Shown: positions 1 to 9,143, counted from the stretch's first letter. The stretch is DNA of 64,000 bases from an uncultured Sulfitobacter sp. (GCA_947492925.1 CANLOQ010000007.1:62001-126000), one strand, 5' to 3'. The notes: generated by a model from the letters alone, not told the origin. Numbers and translations: made by a program.

Positions 1-368
1 GGTCGGAAGCGGGCATTTCCGCGCTGCCGATGCAGGCGCGATCAGGGATCTATGCGGCGCGCTATGTTTATGCGGGCATCGGCCGGCAGATCAAACGCAA
101 CGGGTTCGATTCTGTCACGCGGCGGGCGCATACGTCGAAATGGCAAAAACTGGGATGGGTCATGCAGGCCGGTCTGCGCGCGGCGGGCACGGTGGTCATC
201 CCGCAGTCGCCCGTGCTGTATGCGGCGCCCTTGCCGGAGGTGCGGTTTCTGGTCGAGGCGGCAGCGCATGCGCAAAGCGGTGCGACCCAAGGACGGACGG
301 CAGCCTTGCTGGATGTGCTGACCGCCTTAGATGAAAGAGCGCAGACGTCGCATATTGCGGCGGAATAA
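1..368 (+). CDS. crtB: phytoene synthase CrtB, C-terminal part
   Basis: This is the 3' end of a gene whose start lies left of the window; the reading frame is open from base 3. The visible 121 residues carry the C-terminal squalene/phytoene synthase pattern (LPMQARSGIYAARYVYAGIG, then a helical tail). CrtB condenses two geranylgeranyl diphosphates to phytoene, the first committed carotenoid step. The active-site aspartate motifs lie in the missing part. It precedes tspO by 21 bp on the same strand, the usual crtIB-tspO order in Rhodobacterales photosynthesis clusters. The product call rests on the C-terminal pattern and the context. Confidence 0.9.
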   Translation, partial: SEAGISALPMQARSGIYAARYVYAGIGRQIKRNGFDSVTRRAHTSKWQKLGWVMQAGLRAAGTVVIPQSPVLYAAPLPEVRFLVEAAAHAQSGATQGRTAALLDVLTALDERAQTSHIAAE

Positions 369-389
369 ACCAACGCCCGGAGCACGAAT

Positions 390-869
390 ATGGACATCTA
401 TCTATTTGGTATCTTCCTGCTGGCCTGTTGTGCGGCGGGGGCCACGGGTGCCGTGTTTCAACCGGGCAAATGGTACGAGACGCTGGAAAAGCCAAGCTGG
501 ACGCCACCGGATTGGGCCTTTCCCGTTGCATGGACATCTATCTATTTGTTGATCTCGTTTGCCGGTGCTCGGGTCGCGGTGCTGAATGACAACGGGTTTG
601 CTATGGCGTTCTGGGCCTCCCAGGCTGCGTTCTCGACCCTGTGGACACCGATCTTTTTTGGTCTGCGCAGGCTGAAGGGCGCATTGCTGGTGATGGTGCC
701 GCTTTGGGGATCGGTCGCGGGATGTGTTTGGTTCCACTTTCAGCTGGATTTCTGGGCTGGGCTGGCGTTTGTGCCTTATCTGGTTTGGGTTTCCGTAGCG
801 GCGGCGCTGAATGCGAGCGTGTGGCGGCTGAACCCCGGTGTGAAGCCGATCATCCCCTCTGACCTGTAG
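390..869 (+). CDS. tspO: TspO/MBR family tryptophan-rich sensory protein
   Basis: A 159-residue membrane protein of the TspO/peripheral benzodiazepine receptor family, called CrtK in older photosynthesis-cluster work. The sequence has five hydrophobic segments and the family's Trp/Pro-rich loop (EKPSWTPPDWAFPVAW near residues 30-50). In Rhodobacter TspO sits in the outer membrane, binds tetrapyrrole intermediates and dampens photosynthesis gene expression under oxygen; that role is inferred here by homology. A CGGAG Shine-Dalgarno motif lies about 9 bp before the ATG. It follows crtB closely and probably shares its transcript. Confidence 0.92.
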   Translation: MDIYLFGIFLLACCAAGATGAVFQPGKWYETLEKPSWTPPDWAFPVAWTSIYLLISFAGARVAVLNDNGFAMAFWASQAAFSTLWTPIFFGLRRLKGALLVMVPLWGSVAGCVWFHFQLDFWAGLAFVPYLVWVSVAAALNASVWRLNPGVKPIIPSDL

Positions 870-874
870 GGGCG

Positions 875-893
875 GGTGGCCTGGAAGGCCACC
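875..893. terminator. hairpin between convergent tspO and crtC
   Basis: Perfect 8-bp inverted repeat GGTGGCCT / AGGCCACC with a 3-base loop, 5 bp after the tspO stop. tspO and crtC converge here, so it may end transcription from both sides. It lacks a clear T run, so it may depend on Rho or only protect the 3' end. Confidence 0.5.
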
Positions 894-988
894 TTACGGG
901 CGTTTCATCTGCGGTGTTCTTGAGCGGTGAGTGTTGCGGGTGCTCTGCCCCGCCGCGCAAGGGGCCATTGTGAACGGATCAGCCGCCG

Positions 989-1951
989 TCAGAAGCGCCA
1001 GTTTGCGCGGCGCGGGACGCGGACGGCCAGCATGGGCTTGAGCAATGCAGAGGCGTAGCGGTTGAGATCAAGTGCTTCGTGCACGCCTTGGGTCCGCTCG
1101 CCATTGATGTGGGTTTCCACAACCGAGCGGGAATAGAACGGTGCATCCAGCATCGGCTTGGTCTGGCGCGGTGTGGTGCCGATGTCTGCACGCGTTTCAC
1201 GGCGCAGCGCCCAAAGCGTACGTTTGAACGGTGTGCGCGGCGGCGCATCTGTCATGCGGGCGTTGCCGTTTTCATCAAAGGTGATCGCAGCTTCAAGCGC
1301 TGTCCCGTCGCGGCGGTTTGCGTCATAAAAGCACGTGGCACCCTGTGCCGTGGGGTAACGGCCCCACGTCCAATAGCTGAAGTCTGTTTCCAGCGGGCGT
1401 GTGCCGAAATTGCTGTCAAAATACCCGTGGCCGGTGAACTGCCAGCCTTTTGCCTCAAGGTTCACGTTGATCCGGCTGACCGGCGCGAAGGGGCGCCAGA
1501 CATGGGCACCGTCCGGGGTGAGCGGGAGTTCGACTTGCGTGATGGCCGATGGGGTTATGGTGATTTGGCCACGCATGCGAGAAATCAGGGGCAGCGAGGA
1601 CACTTCGTTGATGTCGATGACCAGCTCACTGCCGGTCCAAGACATGCTGGAGGGGCCGACGGTGAACTGGTCGGCGCTGGTGCGCAGGGCAGATGTGCCG
1701 CGGTCGGTCATGGCAAAGCGACCGCCCGGGCCGTAGGTCGCCACATTGATACAGCAGTTGTTGGCCGGATTGCCGCGGCCGGACCAGTGATACCAAGGGG
1801 AAAAGACCGATCCTATGAAGCCGATGACGGAGACGGCGCGGTTGCCATCGTCTGAGACACCGTCGATGTACCACCAAGCGTATCCGCCCGCCGGGACGTC
1901 GAGGTCAAAGAAAGGTCTTGCGTGATCGCCTCTGCCGCGTGCTGTGCGCAG
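989..1951 (-). CDS. crtC: carotenoid 1,2-hydratase (hydroxyneurosporene synthase) CrtC
   Basis: CrtC adds water across the C1-C2 double bond of neurosporene or lycopene ends in spheroidene synthesis. The family core is clear (VPAGGYAWWYIDGVSDDG, then IGFIGSVFSPWYHW), and the C-terminal half matches the usual 280-320 residue enzyme. The start is uncertain. In this frame there is no ATG, GTG or TTG between position 2203, far inside crtD, and a GTG at 1744 that lies inside the conserved core. The chosen start is the near-cognate CTG at 1951, which keeps the conserved N-terminus and gives 320 residues; an ATC at 1825, where some relatives have an ATG, is an alternative. The gene overlaps the 3' end of crtD in another frame, so translational coupling is likely. 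Confidence 0.85.
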   Translation of the reverse strand: MRTARGRGDHARPFFDLDVPAGGYAWWYIDGVSDDGNRAVSVIGFIGSVFSPWYHWSGRGNPANNCCINVATYGPGGRFAMTDRGTSALRTSADQFTVGPSSMSWTGSELVIDINEVSSLPLISRMRGQITITPSAITQVELPLTPDGAHVWRPFAPVSRINVNLEAKGWQFTGHGYFDSNFGTRPLETDFSYWTWGRYPTAQGATCFYDANRRDGTALEAAITFDENGNARMTDAPPRTPFKRTLWALRRETRADIGTTPRQTKPMLDAPFYSRSVVETHINGERTQGVHEALDLNRYASALLKPMLAVRVPRRANWRF

Positions 1952-3387
1952 AGTGTCGCCATCGGAATGCCCGCCCCCGGATGCACGCCGCCGCCCACCA
2001 GATAGAGGCCCGGTATCCGGCTGCGCACCGTCGGACGTTGAAACGCCGCCATCATCCCATGTGGGGAACGCCCGTAAAGTGCGCCGTTCGAACCCGGAAA
2101 CATCGCCGCGAAATGCGCCGGCATCGTCAGGCTGTCCGCCGTGGGGCGTGGGGTGAAGTGCAGGCCGAAGTTGCGCAGCCGGTCCATCGTCGCGTGGTGA
2201 CATTGCTCTTGCTCCTTGGGGGATGGGGGCACACCATCGGGTGCGGGGGGTGCGTTCATGATGATCTCGAACCGTTCGGCGCTGTCGGGCACAGCGCCGC
2301 CAAAGCGGTCCTGCGCACAGATGTACAACGTGGCGTCCTGTGGCATCCGGCCTTTGGCAAGTGGTCCGAATTCATCCTTTGGATCGGCACAGAAAAAGAC
2401 ATTGTGGCCAGCCAGCGCGACACCGCTGCTGTGTGCGGCAAAGCTGTGGACGCAGGCCGAGAGGCTGCGCGGCTCAGCGCCCTTTGATTTGACGGCACTA
2501 CGCGCCGCCGTGCCAAGCAGGCCAGTCTCGAGCGCGCGGGGGTCTCCATTAAAGAGGACTGCATCAACCGGGACGCGGGTGTGCGGTGTGATGATGGCAC
2601 GGGGGCGGCCATCCTGCATTTCAATCCGTCTGATGTCGGTGTTATAGGCGATAGCTGCGCCAAGCGCGGTTGCGCGGGTGGCGATCGCCTGTGCCAGCCG
2701 GTGCATGCCGCCTTCGACGTGCCAGACCCCCTGTGCTTCGGCGTGCGAGATCAGAGACAGCAACGCGGGTGCGGCATCGGGTATACCACCCACATAGGTG
2801 GCGTACCGGCCAAAGAGCTGTGCCAGCCTTGGGTCGCTGAACTGGCGCGAGAGGCTTTGCCCCAACGTGCGCAATGGTTCCATCTTTGTGATCATCGCCG
2901 GATTGCGCATCACGGTGGTTGTCAGGCTGGCGGCTGAGGGATTGGCGGTGCGCATCATCGGCGCATCAAAGGTGGCGAACAAGCTGGCCGCGCGTTGGCG
3001 AAATGCGGTGAATTCCTGTGCGGCACGGAGGCCAAATGCAGCGGCGACGTTTTCAGTGCTGGCCGCCGCATCTGCCATCAGATCAAAGGTGGTCCCATCG
3101 GGCCAGAAATGCCGCGCCAGAATATCCTCGCGGTGCAGGGTGATGTGCCGCTCAAGCGGGCTGCCGGTATTCGCAAAGAGGGCTTCGAACAGATGTTTCA
3201 TGGTCAGCACGGTCGGCCCTGCGTCAACCGGGCCTGCCGCGGATGGAACGGTGCGCATCTTGCCGCCCGGGGTCGCGTGCCGCTCGAACACCGAGACACG
3301 TGCGCCCGCGTGCGCCAGCCGCATCGCCGCAGCAAGGCCGCCAATCCCCGCGCCCACGATGGCGATATGCGGGGGCGACAATGTCAT
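1813..3387 (-). CDS. crtD: 1-hydroxycarotenoid 3,4-desaturase (methoxyneurosporene dehydrogenase) CrtD
   Basis: A 524-residue FAD-dependent phytoene-desaturase-family oxidoreductase. The N-terminal dinucleotide fold HIAIVGAGIGGLAAAMRLAH and the following FERHATPGGKMRT stretch mark the family, and the C-terminal LYLVGGGVHPGAGIPMA motif is the FAD-binding end. It introduces the 3,4 double bond in hydroxy- or methoxy-neurosporene on the route to spheroidene. It is divergent from crtE, with two PpsR-type operators between them. The last ~45 residues run into crtC, so the enzyme is slightly longer than the ~495 residues usual in Rhodobacter. Confidence 0.93.
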   Translation of the reverse strand: MTLSPPHIAIVGAGIGGLAAAMRLAHAGARVSVFERHATPGGKMRTVPSAAGPVDAGPTVLTMKHLFEALFANTGSPLERHITLHREDILARHFWPDGTTFDLMADAAASTENVAAAFGLRAAQEFTAFRQRAASLFATFDAPMMRTANPSAASLTTTVMRNPAMITKMEPLRTLGQSLSRQFSDPRLAQLFGRYATYVGGIPDAAPALLSLISHAEAQGVWHVEGGMHRLAQAIATRATALGAAIAYNTDIRRIEMQDGRPRAIITPHTRVPVDAVLFNGDPRALETGLLGTAARSAVKSKGAEPRSLSACVHSFAAHSSGVALAGHNVFFCADPKDEFGPLAKGRMPQDATLYICAQDRFGGAVPDSAERFEIIMNAPPAPDGVPPSPKEQEQCHHATMDRLRNFGLHFTPRPTADSLTMPAHFAAMFPGSNGALYGRSPHGMMAAFQRPTVRSRIPGLYLVGGGVHPGAGIPMATLCAQHAAEAITQDLSLTSTSRRADTLGGTSTVSQTMATAPSPSSAS

Positions 3388-3414
3388 GCGTTGAGGTTGC
3401 CTGCTGAGTCCATC

Positions 3415-3432
3415 TGTCTACTTTAGTTGACA
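3415..3432. promoter_or_regulatory. PpsR/CrtJ-type operator 1, crtD-crtE
   Basis: Exact TGT-N12-ACA palindrome (TGTCTACTTTAGTTGACA), the consensus of the aerobic photosynthesis repressor PpsR/CrtJ. It lies 28 bp upstream of the crtD start and 48 bp upstream of the crtE start, so it can serve both divergent genes. Confidence 0.8.
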
Positions 3433-3439
3433 CATTGGC

Positions 3440-3457
3440 TGTCATCAATAGACTACA
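3440..3457. promoter_or_regulatory. PpsR/CrtJ-type operator 2, crtD-crtE
   Basis: Second exact TGT-N12-ACA site (TGTCATCAATAGACTACA), 7 bp from operator 1. Tandem sites spaced about 7-8 bp apart are typical of cooperative CrtJ/PpsR binding. It ends 22 bp before the crtE start. Confidence 0.78.
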
Positions 3458-3479
3458 TATGAACATGAGGAGAGTCGCC

Positions 3480-4364
3480 ATGAATTTTGCCGCGCGTATT
3501 GATGCCGCCATCACGGATGCCATCCGTCAGGGACAGGCTGCGCCTTCTCCGGCAAAGCTGGCATCTGCGTTGCATTATACGGTGACGCCGGGGGGCGCGC
3601 GGATCAGGCCGTCGATCCTGATGAGTGTTGCAGGTGCCTGTGGTGACAGAACTCCGGCGTTAAGCGATGCAGCGGCAGCGGCGCTTGAGCTCATTCATTG
3701 CGCGTCACTGGTGCATGATGATTTGCCCTGTTTTGATGATGCCGACACGCGGCGGGGGAAACCGGCAGTACACCGGGCTTTTGGAGAGCCGCTGGCGGTG
3801 CTGACGGGGGATAGCCTGATCATCATGGCGTTCGAGGTTCTGGCCAGAGCGGCGGAGCATGATCCGGCGCAGGCGGCAAAGCTGATGCTGATCCTTGCCA
3901 ACCGGTCCGGTATGCCCAATGGCATCTGCGCTGGTCAGGGATGGGAGAGCGAGGACGGGGTTGATCTGCGCGCGTATCACCGCGCCAAGACAGGCGCGCT
4001 TTTCATGGCAGCGACCCAGATGGGGGCTGTGGCAGCGGGCGAGGATGCAGAGCCCTGGGAAGAGTTGGGCGCGCGCATCGGTGAGGCGTTTCAGGTGGCC
4101 GATGACCTGCGCGATGCGCTTTATGATGAAGAGACGCTGGGCAAGCCTGTGGGACAGGATGATTTGCACGGACGTCCCAATGCGGTGACTGAATTCGGCA
4201 TCCAAGGAGCGATCGCGCATATGCGCGAGATCCTGACCGGGGCCATTGCCTCTATTCCCAAATGTCCGGGCGAAGCGCAGTTGGCCAAGCTGGTCAAGGC
4301 GCAGGCAGAAGTGCTGACGCCGATCAAATGGCGCGCGGCCCACCAGACGACGCCGGGCACCTGA
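3480..4364 (+). CDS. crtE: geranylgeranyl diphosphate synthase CrtE
   Basis: A 294-residue trans-prenyltransferase that makes the C20 precursor used for both carotenoids and the bacteriochlorophyll tail. The first aspartate-rich motif is at residues 80-87 (DDLPCFDD) with RRGKP after it, and the second is at 208-212 (DDLRD). The start at 3480 is preferred over an earlier in-frame start at 3435, because GAGGAGAG lies just ahead of it and the earlier start would overlap the second operator. The stop overlaps the crtF start (TGATG), so crtE and crtF are translationally coupled. Confidence 0.93.
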   Translation: MNFAARIDAAITDAIRQGQAAPSPAKLASALHYTVTPGGARIRPSILMSVAGACGDRTPALSDAAAAALELIHCASLVHDDLPCFDDADTRRGKPAVHRAFGEPLAVLTGDSLIIMAFEVLARAAEHDPAQAAKLMLILANRSGMPNGICAGQGWESEDGVDLRAYHRAKTGALFMAATQMGAVAAGEDAEPWEELGARIGEAFQVADDLRDALYDEETLGKPVGQDDLHGRPNAVTEFGIQGAIAHMREILTGAIASIPKCPGEAQLAKLVKAQAEVLTPIKWRAAHQTTPGT

Positions 4365-5494
4365 TGGCGGATGTCCCGGCCCCTTTGCCAGCTGCGGCGT
4401 CGCGTCCGTTTCCCCGGTTGCAGAGCCTGGTTGCGCGACGGGGATTTCAGAAATGGGCCGCGCGCTTTCCGCTGACACGGCGATTGGTGCGGCGCGAGGG
4501 TGAAGCGCTTTTTGATATTCTGGCGGGGTTTTGTCATTCGCAGATTTTGATGGCGCTGGTACAGCTGGATATTCCGGCGCGGCTGATGGACGGTCCGGTG
4601 GGGCGGCGGGCACTTGCCGCTGCAACCGGGGTGCCAGACGCGCGAATGACCGTTTTGCTTAATGCTGCGACGGCGCTGGGATTGATCCGGGCCAAACGGG
4701 GCGGGCGGGTCGCGCTGACAACACGGGGTGCAGCGCTGGCTGGTGTGCCGGGATTGCAGGAAATGATTCGCCATCATGATGTGCTTTACCGTGATCTGGC
4801 TGATCCGGTTGCGTTTTTTCGGGCAGAGACAACGCCGGAACTGGCGGCATTCTGGCCTTATGTGTTTGGCGGTGACGTTGATCCGCAGGTGGCCGAGACC
4901 TATTCCGACCTGATGGCGCAAAGCCAGCTCTTGGTAGCAGACGATACGCTGGATGCCGTGAGCCTGAAAGGCGTGTCACATCTGATGGATGTTGGAGGCG
5001 GCACCGGGGCATTCCTGACCGAGGCGGGGCGGCGGCATCCCCAGCTTAGGCTGACATTGTTTGATCTGCCTGCTGTGGCCCCACATGCGCAGGCCCGGTT
5101 TGCGCAGGCCGGTCTCTCCGGGCGTTCGCAGATTGATACGGGATCATTTCGCAGTGATCCGCTGCCGCGCGGTGCCGATGCGATATCGCTTGTTCGTGTG
5201 CTTTACGATCACGCGGATGACACCGTGGCGGCGCTTTTGGCTGCGGTGTTCGACGCTCTGCCGGCGGGCGGCAGGCTGATTATTTCCGAGCCGATGAGCG
5301 GCGGTGACAAGCCCCATCGCGCCGGTGACGCTTATTTCGCGCTCTATACGCTGGCGATGGGTACGGGCAAGGCGCGCAGCGTCTCAGAGATTGCAGCGCT
5401 GTGCCGTGCGGTCGGTTTTGGACGGATTGAGACACCGTCCGCGCGGCGGCCTTTTATCACCACGGCGCTGGTGGCTACGAAAGACGGTGGCTAA
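4364..5494 (+). CDS. crtF: hydroxyneurosporene-O-methyltransferase CrtF
   Basis: A 376-residue S-adenosylmethionine-dependent O-methyltransferase that methylates the tertiary hydroxyl made by CrtC, giving the methoxy group of spheroidene. The SAM-binding motif I is DVGGGTG at residues 209-215. The N-terminal ~110 residues form the winged-helix dimerisation part of the family. The ATG overlaps the crtE stop by one base. The gene ends directly at the PpsR-type operators that precede bchC. Confidence 0.92.
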   Translation: MADVPAPLPAAASRPFPRLQSLVARRGFQKWAARFPLTRRLVRREGEALFDILAGFCHSQILMALVQLDIPARLMDGPVGRRALAAATGVPDARMTVLLNAATALGLIRAKRGGRVALTTRGAALAGVPGLQEMIRHHDVLYRDLADPVAFFRAETTPELAAFWPYVFGGDVDPQVAETYSDLMAQSQLLVADDTLDAVSLKGVSHLMDVGGGTGAFLTEAGRRHPQLRLTLFDLPAVAPHAQARFAQAGLSGRSQIDTGSFRSDPLPRGADAISLVRVLYDHADDTVAALLAAVFDALPAGGRLIISEPMSGGDKPHRAGDAYFALYTLAMGTGKARSVSEIAALCRAVGFGRIETPSARRPFITTALVATKDGG

Positions 5495-5495
5495 C

Positions 5496-5513
5496 CGTCC
5501 ATTTTAGTTGACA
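5496..5513. promoter_or_regulatory. PpsR/CrtJ-type operator, degenerate half, before bchC
   Basis: CGT-N12-ACA (CGTCCATTTTAGTTGACA), one base off consensus in the left half-site. It starts 2 bp after the crtF stop and is paired with the exact site at 5522-5539, 8 bp away. Confidence 0.65.
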
Positions 5514-5521
5514 GTAATAAG

Positions 5522-5539
5522 TGTCAGTTTTAACTTACA
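5522..5539. promoter_or_regulatory. PpsR/CrtJ-type operator before bchC
   Basis: Exact TGT-N12-ACA site (TGTCAGTTTTAACTTACA), about 70 bp upstream of the bchC start. In Rhodobacter the bchC promoter is a classical CrtJ/PpsR target carrying tandem palindromes. The position suggests a secondary promoter inside the crtEF-bchCXYZ-puf superoperon. Confidence 0.8.
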
Positions 5540-5608
5540 CTATAGGAGGGTAGGAATGCTGAGTCCTTTTGGCTCAGAGTTCCGTCCAAACCGCGAAGGG
5601 GGAGGCAC

Positions 5609-6550
5609 TTGCAAACCACTGCCGTCATTCTGAACGGACCGCGCGACCTTGGCCTTGATCGGCTGAGCGTGACCCCGCCGGGTGTGAATGATCTGGTTGT
5701 GCAGGTTTCCCATTCGGGCATTTCCACCGGAACAGAAAAGCTGTTGTGGACGGGCGATATGCCACCGTTCCCCGGTATGGGTTATCCGCTGGTGCCCGGC
5801 TACGAGGCCGCCGGTGAGGTGGTCGAGGCCGGACGTGCGACAGGATATAAAGCAGGCGACCGCGTGTTTGTACCGGGCGCGAATTGTTTTGACGGCGCGT
5901 TCGGATTGTTCGGGGGCGCGGCATCGCTGCTGGTGACGGATGCGGACCGGGTCACGCGGATTGATCCTGAACTGAAAGCCGAAGGTGCCTTGTTGGCACT
6001 GGCGGCAACTGCACGTCACGCGATGGCGGGGCCGGGCAAGGCTGTGCCGGATCTGATTGTGGGTCACGGTGTGCTGGGCCGCTTGCTGGCACGGCTGACG
6101 ATTGCCGCGGGTGCGCCCGCGCCGACAGTCTGGGAAATTGATCCCTTGCGCGCCGATGGCGCCGACGGATACGAAGTGCTGCATCCCGATGCGGATACGC
6201 GGTGCGACTATACTTCTGTTTATGACGCCTCCGGCTCTGTGCCGGTGATCGGCGATTTGATTGGCCGGATCGTCAAGGGCGGCGAGATTGTTCTAGCGGG
6301 CTTTTACGCCGCGCCGATCCAGTTCGCCTTTCCGCCCGCCTTCATGAAAGAGGCGCGGTTTCGCGTCGCCGCCGAATGGACGCGCGACGATCTGATGGCG
6401 ACGCGGTCTTTGGTGGAATGCGGGGCGCTTTCTTTGGGCGGTCTGATCACGCACCGCGCCTATGCAGCGGATGCAACCGATGCCTATGCAACGGCGTTCT
6501 CCGACCCCGATTGCCTGAAAATGATTCTCGACTGGAAAGGTCACGCATGA
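5609..6550 (+). CDS. bchC: bacteriochlorophyllide a dehydrogenase BchC
   Basis: A 313-residue medium-chain dehydrogenase-like enzyme that oxidises the C3 hydroxyethyl group to acetyl in bacteriochlorophyllide a synthesis. The N-terminal fold includes [19 protein letters not shown] and [16 protein letters not shown], both typical of BchC. The start is a TTG preceded by GGGGGAGG; no ATG fits the conserved N-terminus. The stop overlaps the bchX ATG (ATGA), so the two are coupled. It is the first gene after the tandem PpsR-type sites. Confidence 0.93.
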   Translation: MQTTAVILNGPRDLGLDRLSVTPPGVNDLVVQVSHSGISTGTEKLLWTGDMPPFPGMGYPLVPGYEAAGEVVEAGRATGYKAGDRVFVPGANCFDGAFGLFGGAASLLVTDADRVTRIDPELKAEGALLALAATARHAMAGPGKAVPDLIVGHGVLGRLLARLTIAAGAPAPTVWEIDPLRADGADGYEVLHPDADTRCDYTSVYDASGSVPVIGDLIGRIVKGGEIVLAGFYAAPIQFAFPPAFMKEARFRVAAEWTRDDLMATRSLVECGALSLGGLITHRAYAADATDAYATAFSDPDCLKMILDWKGHA

Positions 6551-7566
6551 CACTTGATATCCCCAATCTGAAAGATGGCGGCACGATCAAGGATTTTGAT
6601 CAGCGCTTGCGTGATGAGGCGAATGAAGATTTCGCCGATATCGTGGTTGATGAGCCGAAGTCCAAAACGCAGATCATTGCGATCTACGGCAAGGGTGGCA
6701 TCGGCAAATCTTTTACGCTGGCGAACCTCAGCCACATGATGGCGGAGCAGGGCAAGCGCGTTCTGCTGATCGGATGTGATCCGAAGTCTGATACAACATC
6801 GCTGTTGTTCGGCGGCAAAGCCTGCCCCACGATCATCGAAACCTCGACCCGCAAGAAGCTGGCGGGCGAAGAAGTTGCGATTGGTGATGTGTGTTTCAAG
6901 CGCGGCGGTGTGTTCGCGATGGAGCTGGGCGGACCGGAGGTCGGGCGCGGTTGCGGTGGTCGCGGGATCATCCACGGGTTCGAGCTGCTGGAAAAGCTGG
7001 GTTTTCATGACTGGGATTTTGACTATGTACTCTTGGATTTTCTGGGCGACGTGGTCTGCGGTGGTTTCGGCCTGCCGATCGCGCGGGACATGGCGCAGAA
7101 GGTTATCCTTGTCGCGTCCAACGATCTGCAATCACTCTATGTCGCAAACAACGTCTGTTCAGCCGTTGAATACTTCCGCAAGCTGGGCGGGAATGTTGGT
7201 GTCGCGGGGCTGGTGATCAACAAGGATGACGGCTCGGGCGAGGCTGCGGCTTTTGCCAAGGAAGTCGACATTCCCGTGCTGGCCGCCATTCCGCAGGACG
7301 ATGACCTGCGCAAGAAATCCGCGAACTACCAGATTGTCGGCACGATGGAGTCGCAGTGGGGTCAGCTTTTTGCTGATCTTGGGGTAGAGGTGGCAAATGC
7401 GCCGCCCGTGCGCCCCACACCGTTGGACCAGGATGGTTTGCTGGGGTTGTTCGACGCCTCCGAAACCGGTGGCAATGTGGTGCTTGAGCCTGCCACGGAC
7501 ATGGACATGCGCGGCAAAAACGCGGCACCCAAGCCATCGCTGGAGGTTGTCTACGACGATGTCTGA
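6547..7566 (+). CDS. bchX: chlorophyllide a reductase iron protein subunit X (BchX)
   Basis: A 339-residue nitrogenase-iron-protein homologue and the ATP-dependent electron donor of chlorophyllide a oxidoreductase (COR), which reduces ring B to the bacteriochlorin. The P-loop is GKGGIGKS at residues 48-55. The 4Fe-4S ligand cysteines are C136 (GRGCGGRG) and C171 (VVCGGF). The start at 6547 overlaps the bchC stop; a longer in-frame extension from 6376 lies wholly inside bchC and is rejected. It overlaps bchY by 8 bp, so X and Y are coupled. Confidence 0.95.
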   Translation: MTLDIPNLKDGGTIKDFDQRLRDEANEDFADIVVDEPKSKTQIIAIYGKGGIGKSFTLANLSHMMAEQGKRVLLIGCDPKSDTTSLLFGGKACPTIIETSTRKKLAGEEVAIGDVCFKRGGVFAMELGGPEVGRGCGGRGIIHGFELLEKLGFHDWDFDYVLLDFLGDVVCGGFGLPIARDMAQKVILVASNDLQSLYVANNVCSAVEYFRKLGGNVGVAGLVINKDDGSGEAAAFAKEVDIPVLAAIPQDDDLRKKSANYQIVGTMESQWGQLFADLGVEVANAPPVRPTPLDQDGLLGLFDASETGGNVVLEPATDMDMRGKNAAPKPSLEVVYDDV

Positions 7567-9142
7567 TCGCACCGGATATAACGTCGAGTATGACGATGCC
7601 GGATCGGTTGTGATCGATGAGGCATCGGCGGGGGCTGAATTGCCGCCCGTAAGCGCCGATGCGCCGCAGGACGGGATGGGGTGCCATTCCGGTGCGACGA
7701 TGGTGGATGCCGCGCGCGCTGCGGGCAAGTCCGACATTCTGGATCAATACGCCAAGGATTACCCGCAAGGACCCCATGACAAGCCGCAGTCGATGTGCCC
7801 GGCTTTCGGATCCTTGCGTGTGGGCCTGCGGATGAAGCGGACAGCAACGATTTTGAGCGGCTCTGCCTGCTGTGTTTATGGACTGACCTTTGTGTCGCAC
7901 TTTTACGGTGCGCGGCGATCTGTCGGCTATGTGCCGTTCAACTCCGAGACATTGGTGACCGGCAAGCTCTTTGAGGACATCCGCGAGGCGGTGCATGACA
8001 TTGCCGATCCGGCAAAGCTGGATGCGATTGTGGTGACGAACCTTTGTGTGCCAACGGCGTCGGGCGTGCCGCTGCGGTTGTTGCCTGAAGAGATTGACGG
8101 CGTGCGTGTCGTCGGCATTGACGTGCCGGGTTTTGGTATTCCGACACATGCGGAAGCCAAGGATGTGTTGGCCGGTGCGATGCTGAATTACGCGCGCCGA
8201 GAGATTGAAGCGGGTCCGGTTGCGATGCCTGAGAGTGGCAAGTCCGACCGTCCTACCGTCAGCCTGCTGGGCGAGATGTTTCCGGCTGATCCGATGATGA
8301 TCGGGCAGATGTTGGCCCCCTTGGGGCTGGCTGCGGGTCCGGTTGTGCCATGCCGCGAATGGCGCGAATTGTATGCAGCACTTGATTGTGGTGTCGCGGC
8401 GGCGATCCATCCATTTTACACGGCAAGTGTGCGTGAGTTTGAGGCGGCAGGGCGGCCCGTTGTTGGCTCTGCCCCTGTGGGCCATGACGGAACCGCCAGC
8501 TGGCTGGCCGCGATTGGTGATGCATTCAATATCGCACCTGACAAGATTGCAGAAGCGCAGAACAACTTCCTGCCGGCCATCAAGGGCGCGCTTGCGGCGG
8601 CTCCGATCAACGGGACGATCACGCTGTCGGGCTATGAGGGCTCCGAACTGCTGGTCGCGCGCTTGTTGATCGAAAGCGGCGCGGATGTGCCTTATGTGGG
8701 CACGGCATGTCCCAAGACGCCGTGGTCTGCCGAAGATGCGGCATGGCTGGAGGCGAAGGGCGTGAAGATCAAATACCGCGCGTCCCTTGAAGATGATTGC
8801 GCGGCGATGGAGGCGATCCGGCCTGATCTGGCCATCGGCACAACGCCGGTTGTCCAGAAGGGCAAGGAGCTGGGGATACCGTCCCTTTATTTCACCAACC
8901 TGATTTCGGCGCGTCCCCTGATGGGTGTCGCGGGGGCGGGATCATTGGCGCAGGTCGTGAACGCCGCTATTGGCAACAAGGACCGGATGGGGCGCATGAA
9001 GGCGTTCTTTGAAGGGGTGGGCCATGCGGATACTGCCGGTGTCTGGGAAGGCGCGCCGAACCTTCAGCCACAGTTCCGCGCGCAGAATTTGAAAAAGCTT
9101 GAAAAGCAGGCGAGGGCGGCGAAAGCCGCGCAGATGATTTGA
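7559..9142 (+). CDS. bchY: chlorophyllide a reductase subunit BchY
   Basis: A 527-residue NifD/NifK-like subunit that with BchZ forms the catalytic NB component of chlorophyllide a oxidoreductase. Conserved features include GCHSGATMVDAARAAGKSDIL, CPAFGSLRVGLRMKRTATIL and SGSACCVYGL, which carry the cysteines of the NB cluster. The ATG lies inside the bchX 3' end. It is separated from bchZ by a 124-bp spacer with two strong hairpins, unlike the overlapping joints elsewhere in this operon. Confidence 0.94.
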   Translation: MSDRTGYNVEYDDAGSVVIDEASAGAELPPVSADAPQDGMGCHSGATMVDAARAAGKSDILDQYAKDYPQGPHDKPQSMCPAFGSLRVGLRMKRTATILSGSACCVYGLTFVSHFYGARRSVGYVPFNSETLVTGKLFEDIREAVHDIADPAKLDAIVVTNLCVPTASGVPLRLLPEEIDGVRVVGIDVPGFGIPTHAEAKDVLAGAMLNYARREIEAGPVAMPESGKSDRPTVSLLGEMFPADPMMIGQMLAPLGLAAGPVVPCREWRELYAALDCGVAAAIHPFYTASVREFEAAGRPVVGSAPVGHDGTASWLAAIGDAFNIAPDKIAEAQNNFLPAIKGALAAAPINGTITLSGYEGSELLVARLLIESGADVPYVGTACPKTPWSAEDAAWLEAKGVKIKYRASLEDDCAAMEAIRPDLAIGTTPVVQKGKELGIPSLYFTNLISARPLMGVAGAGSLAQVVNAAIGNKDRMGRMKAFFEGVGHADTAGVWEGAPNLQPQFRAQNLKKLEKQARAAKAAQMI

Positions 9143-9143
9143 C

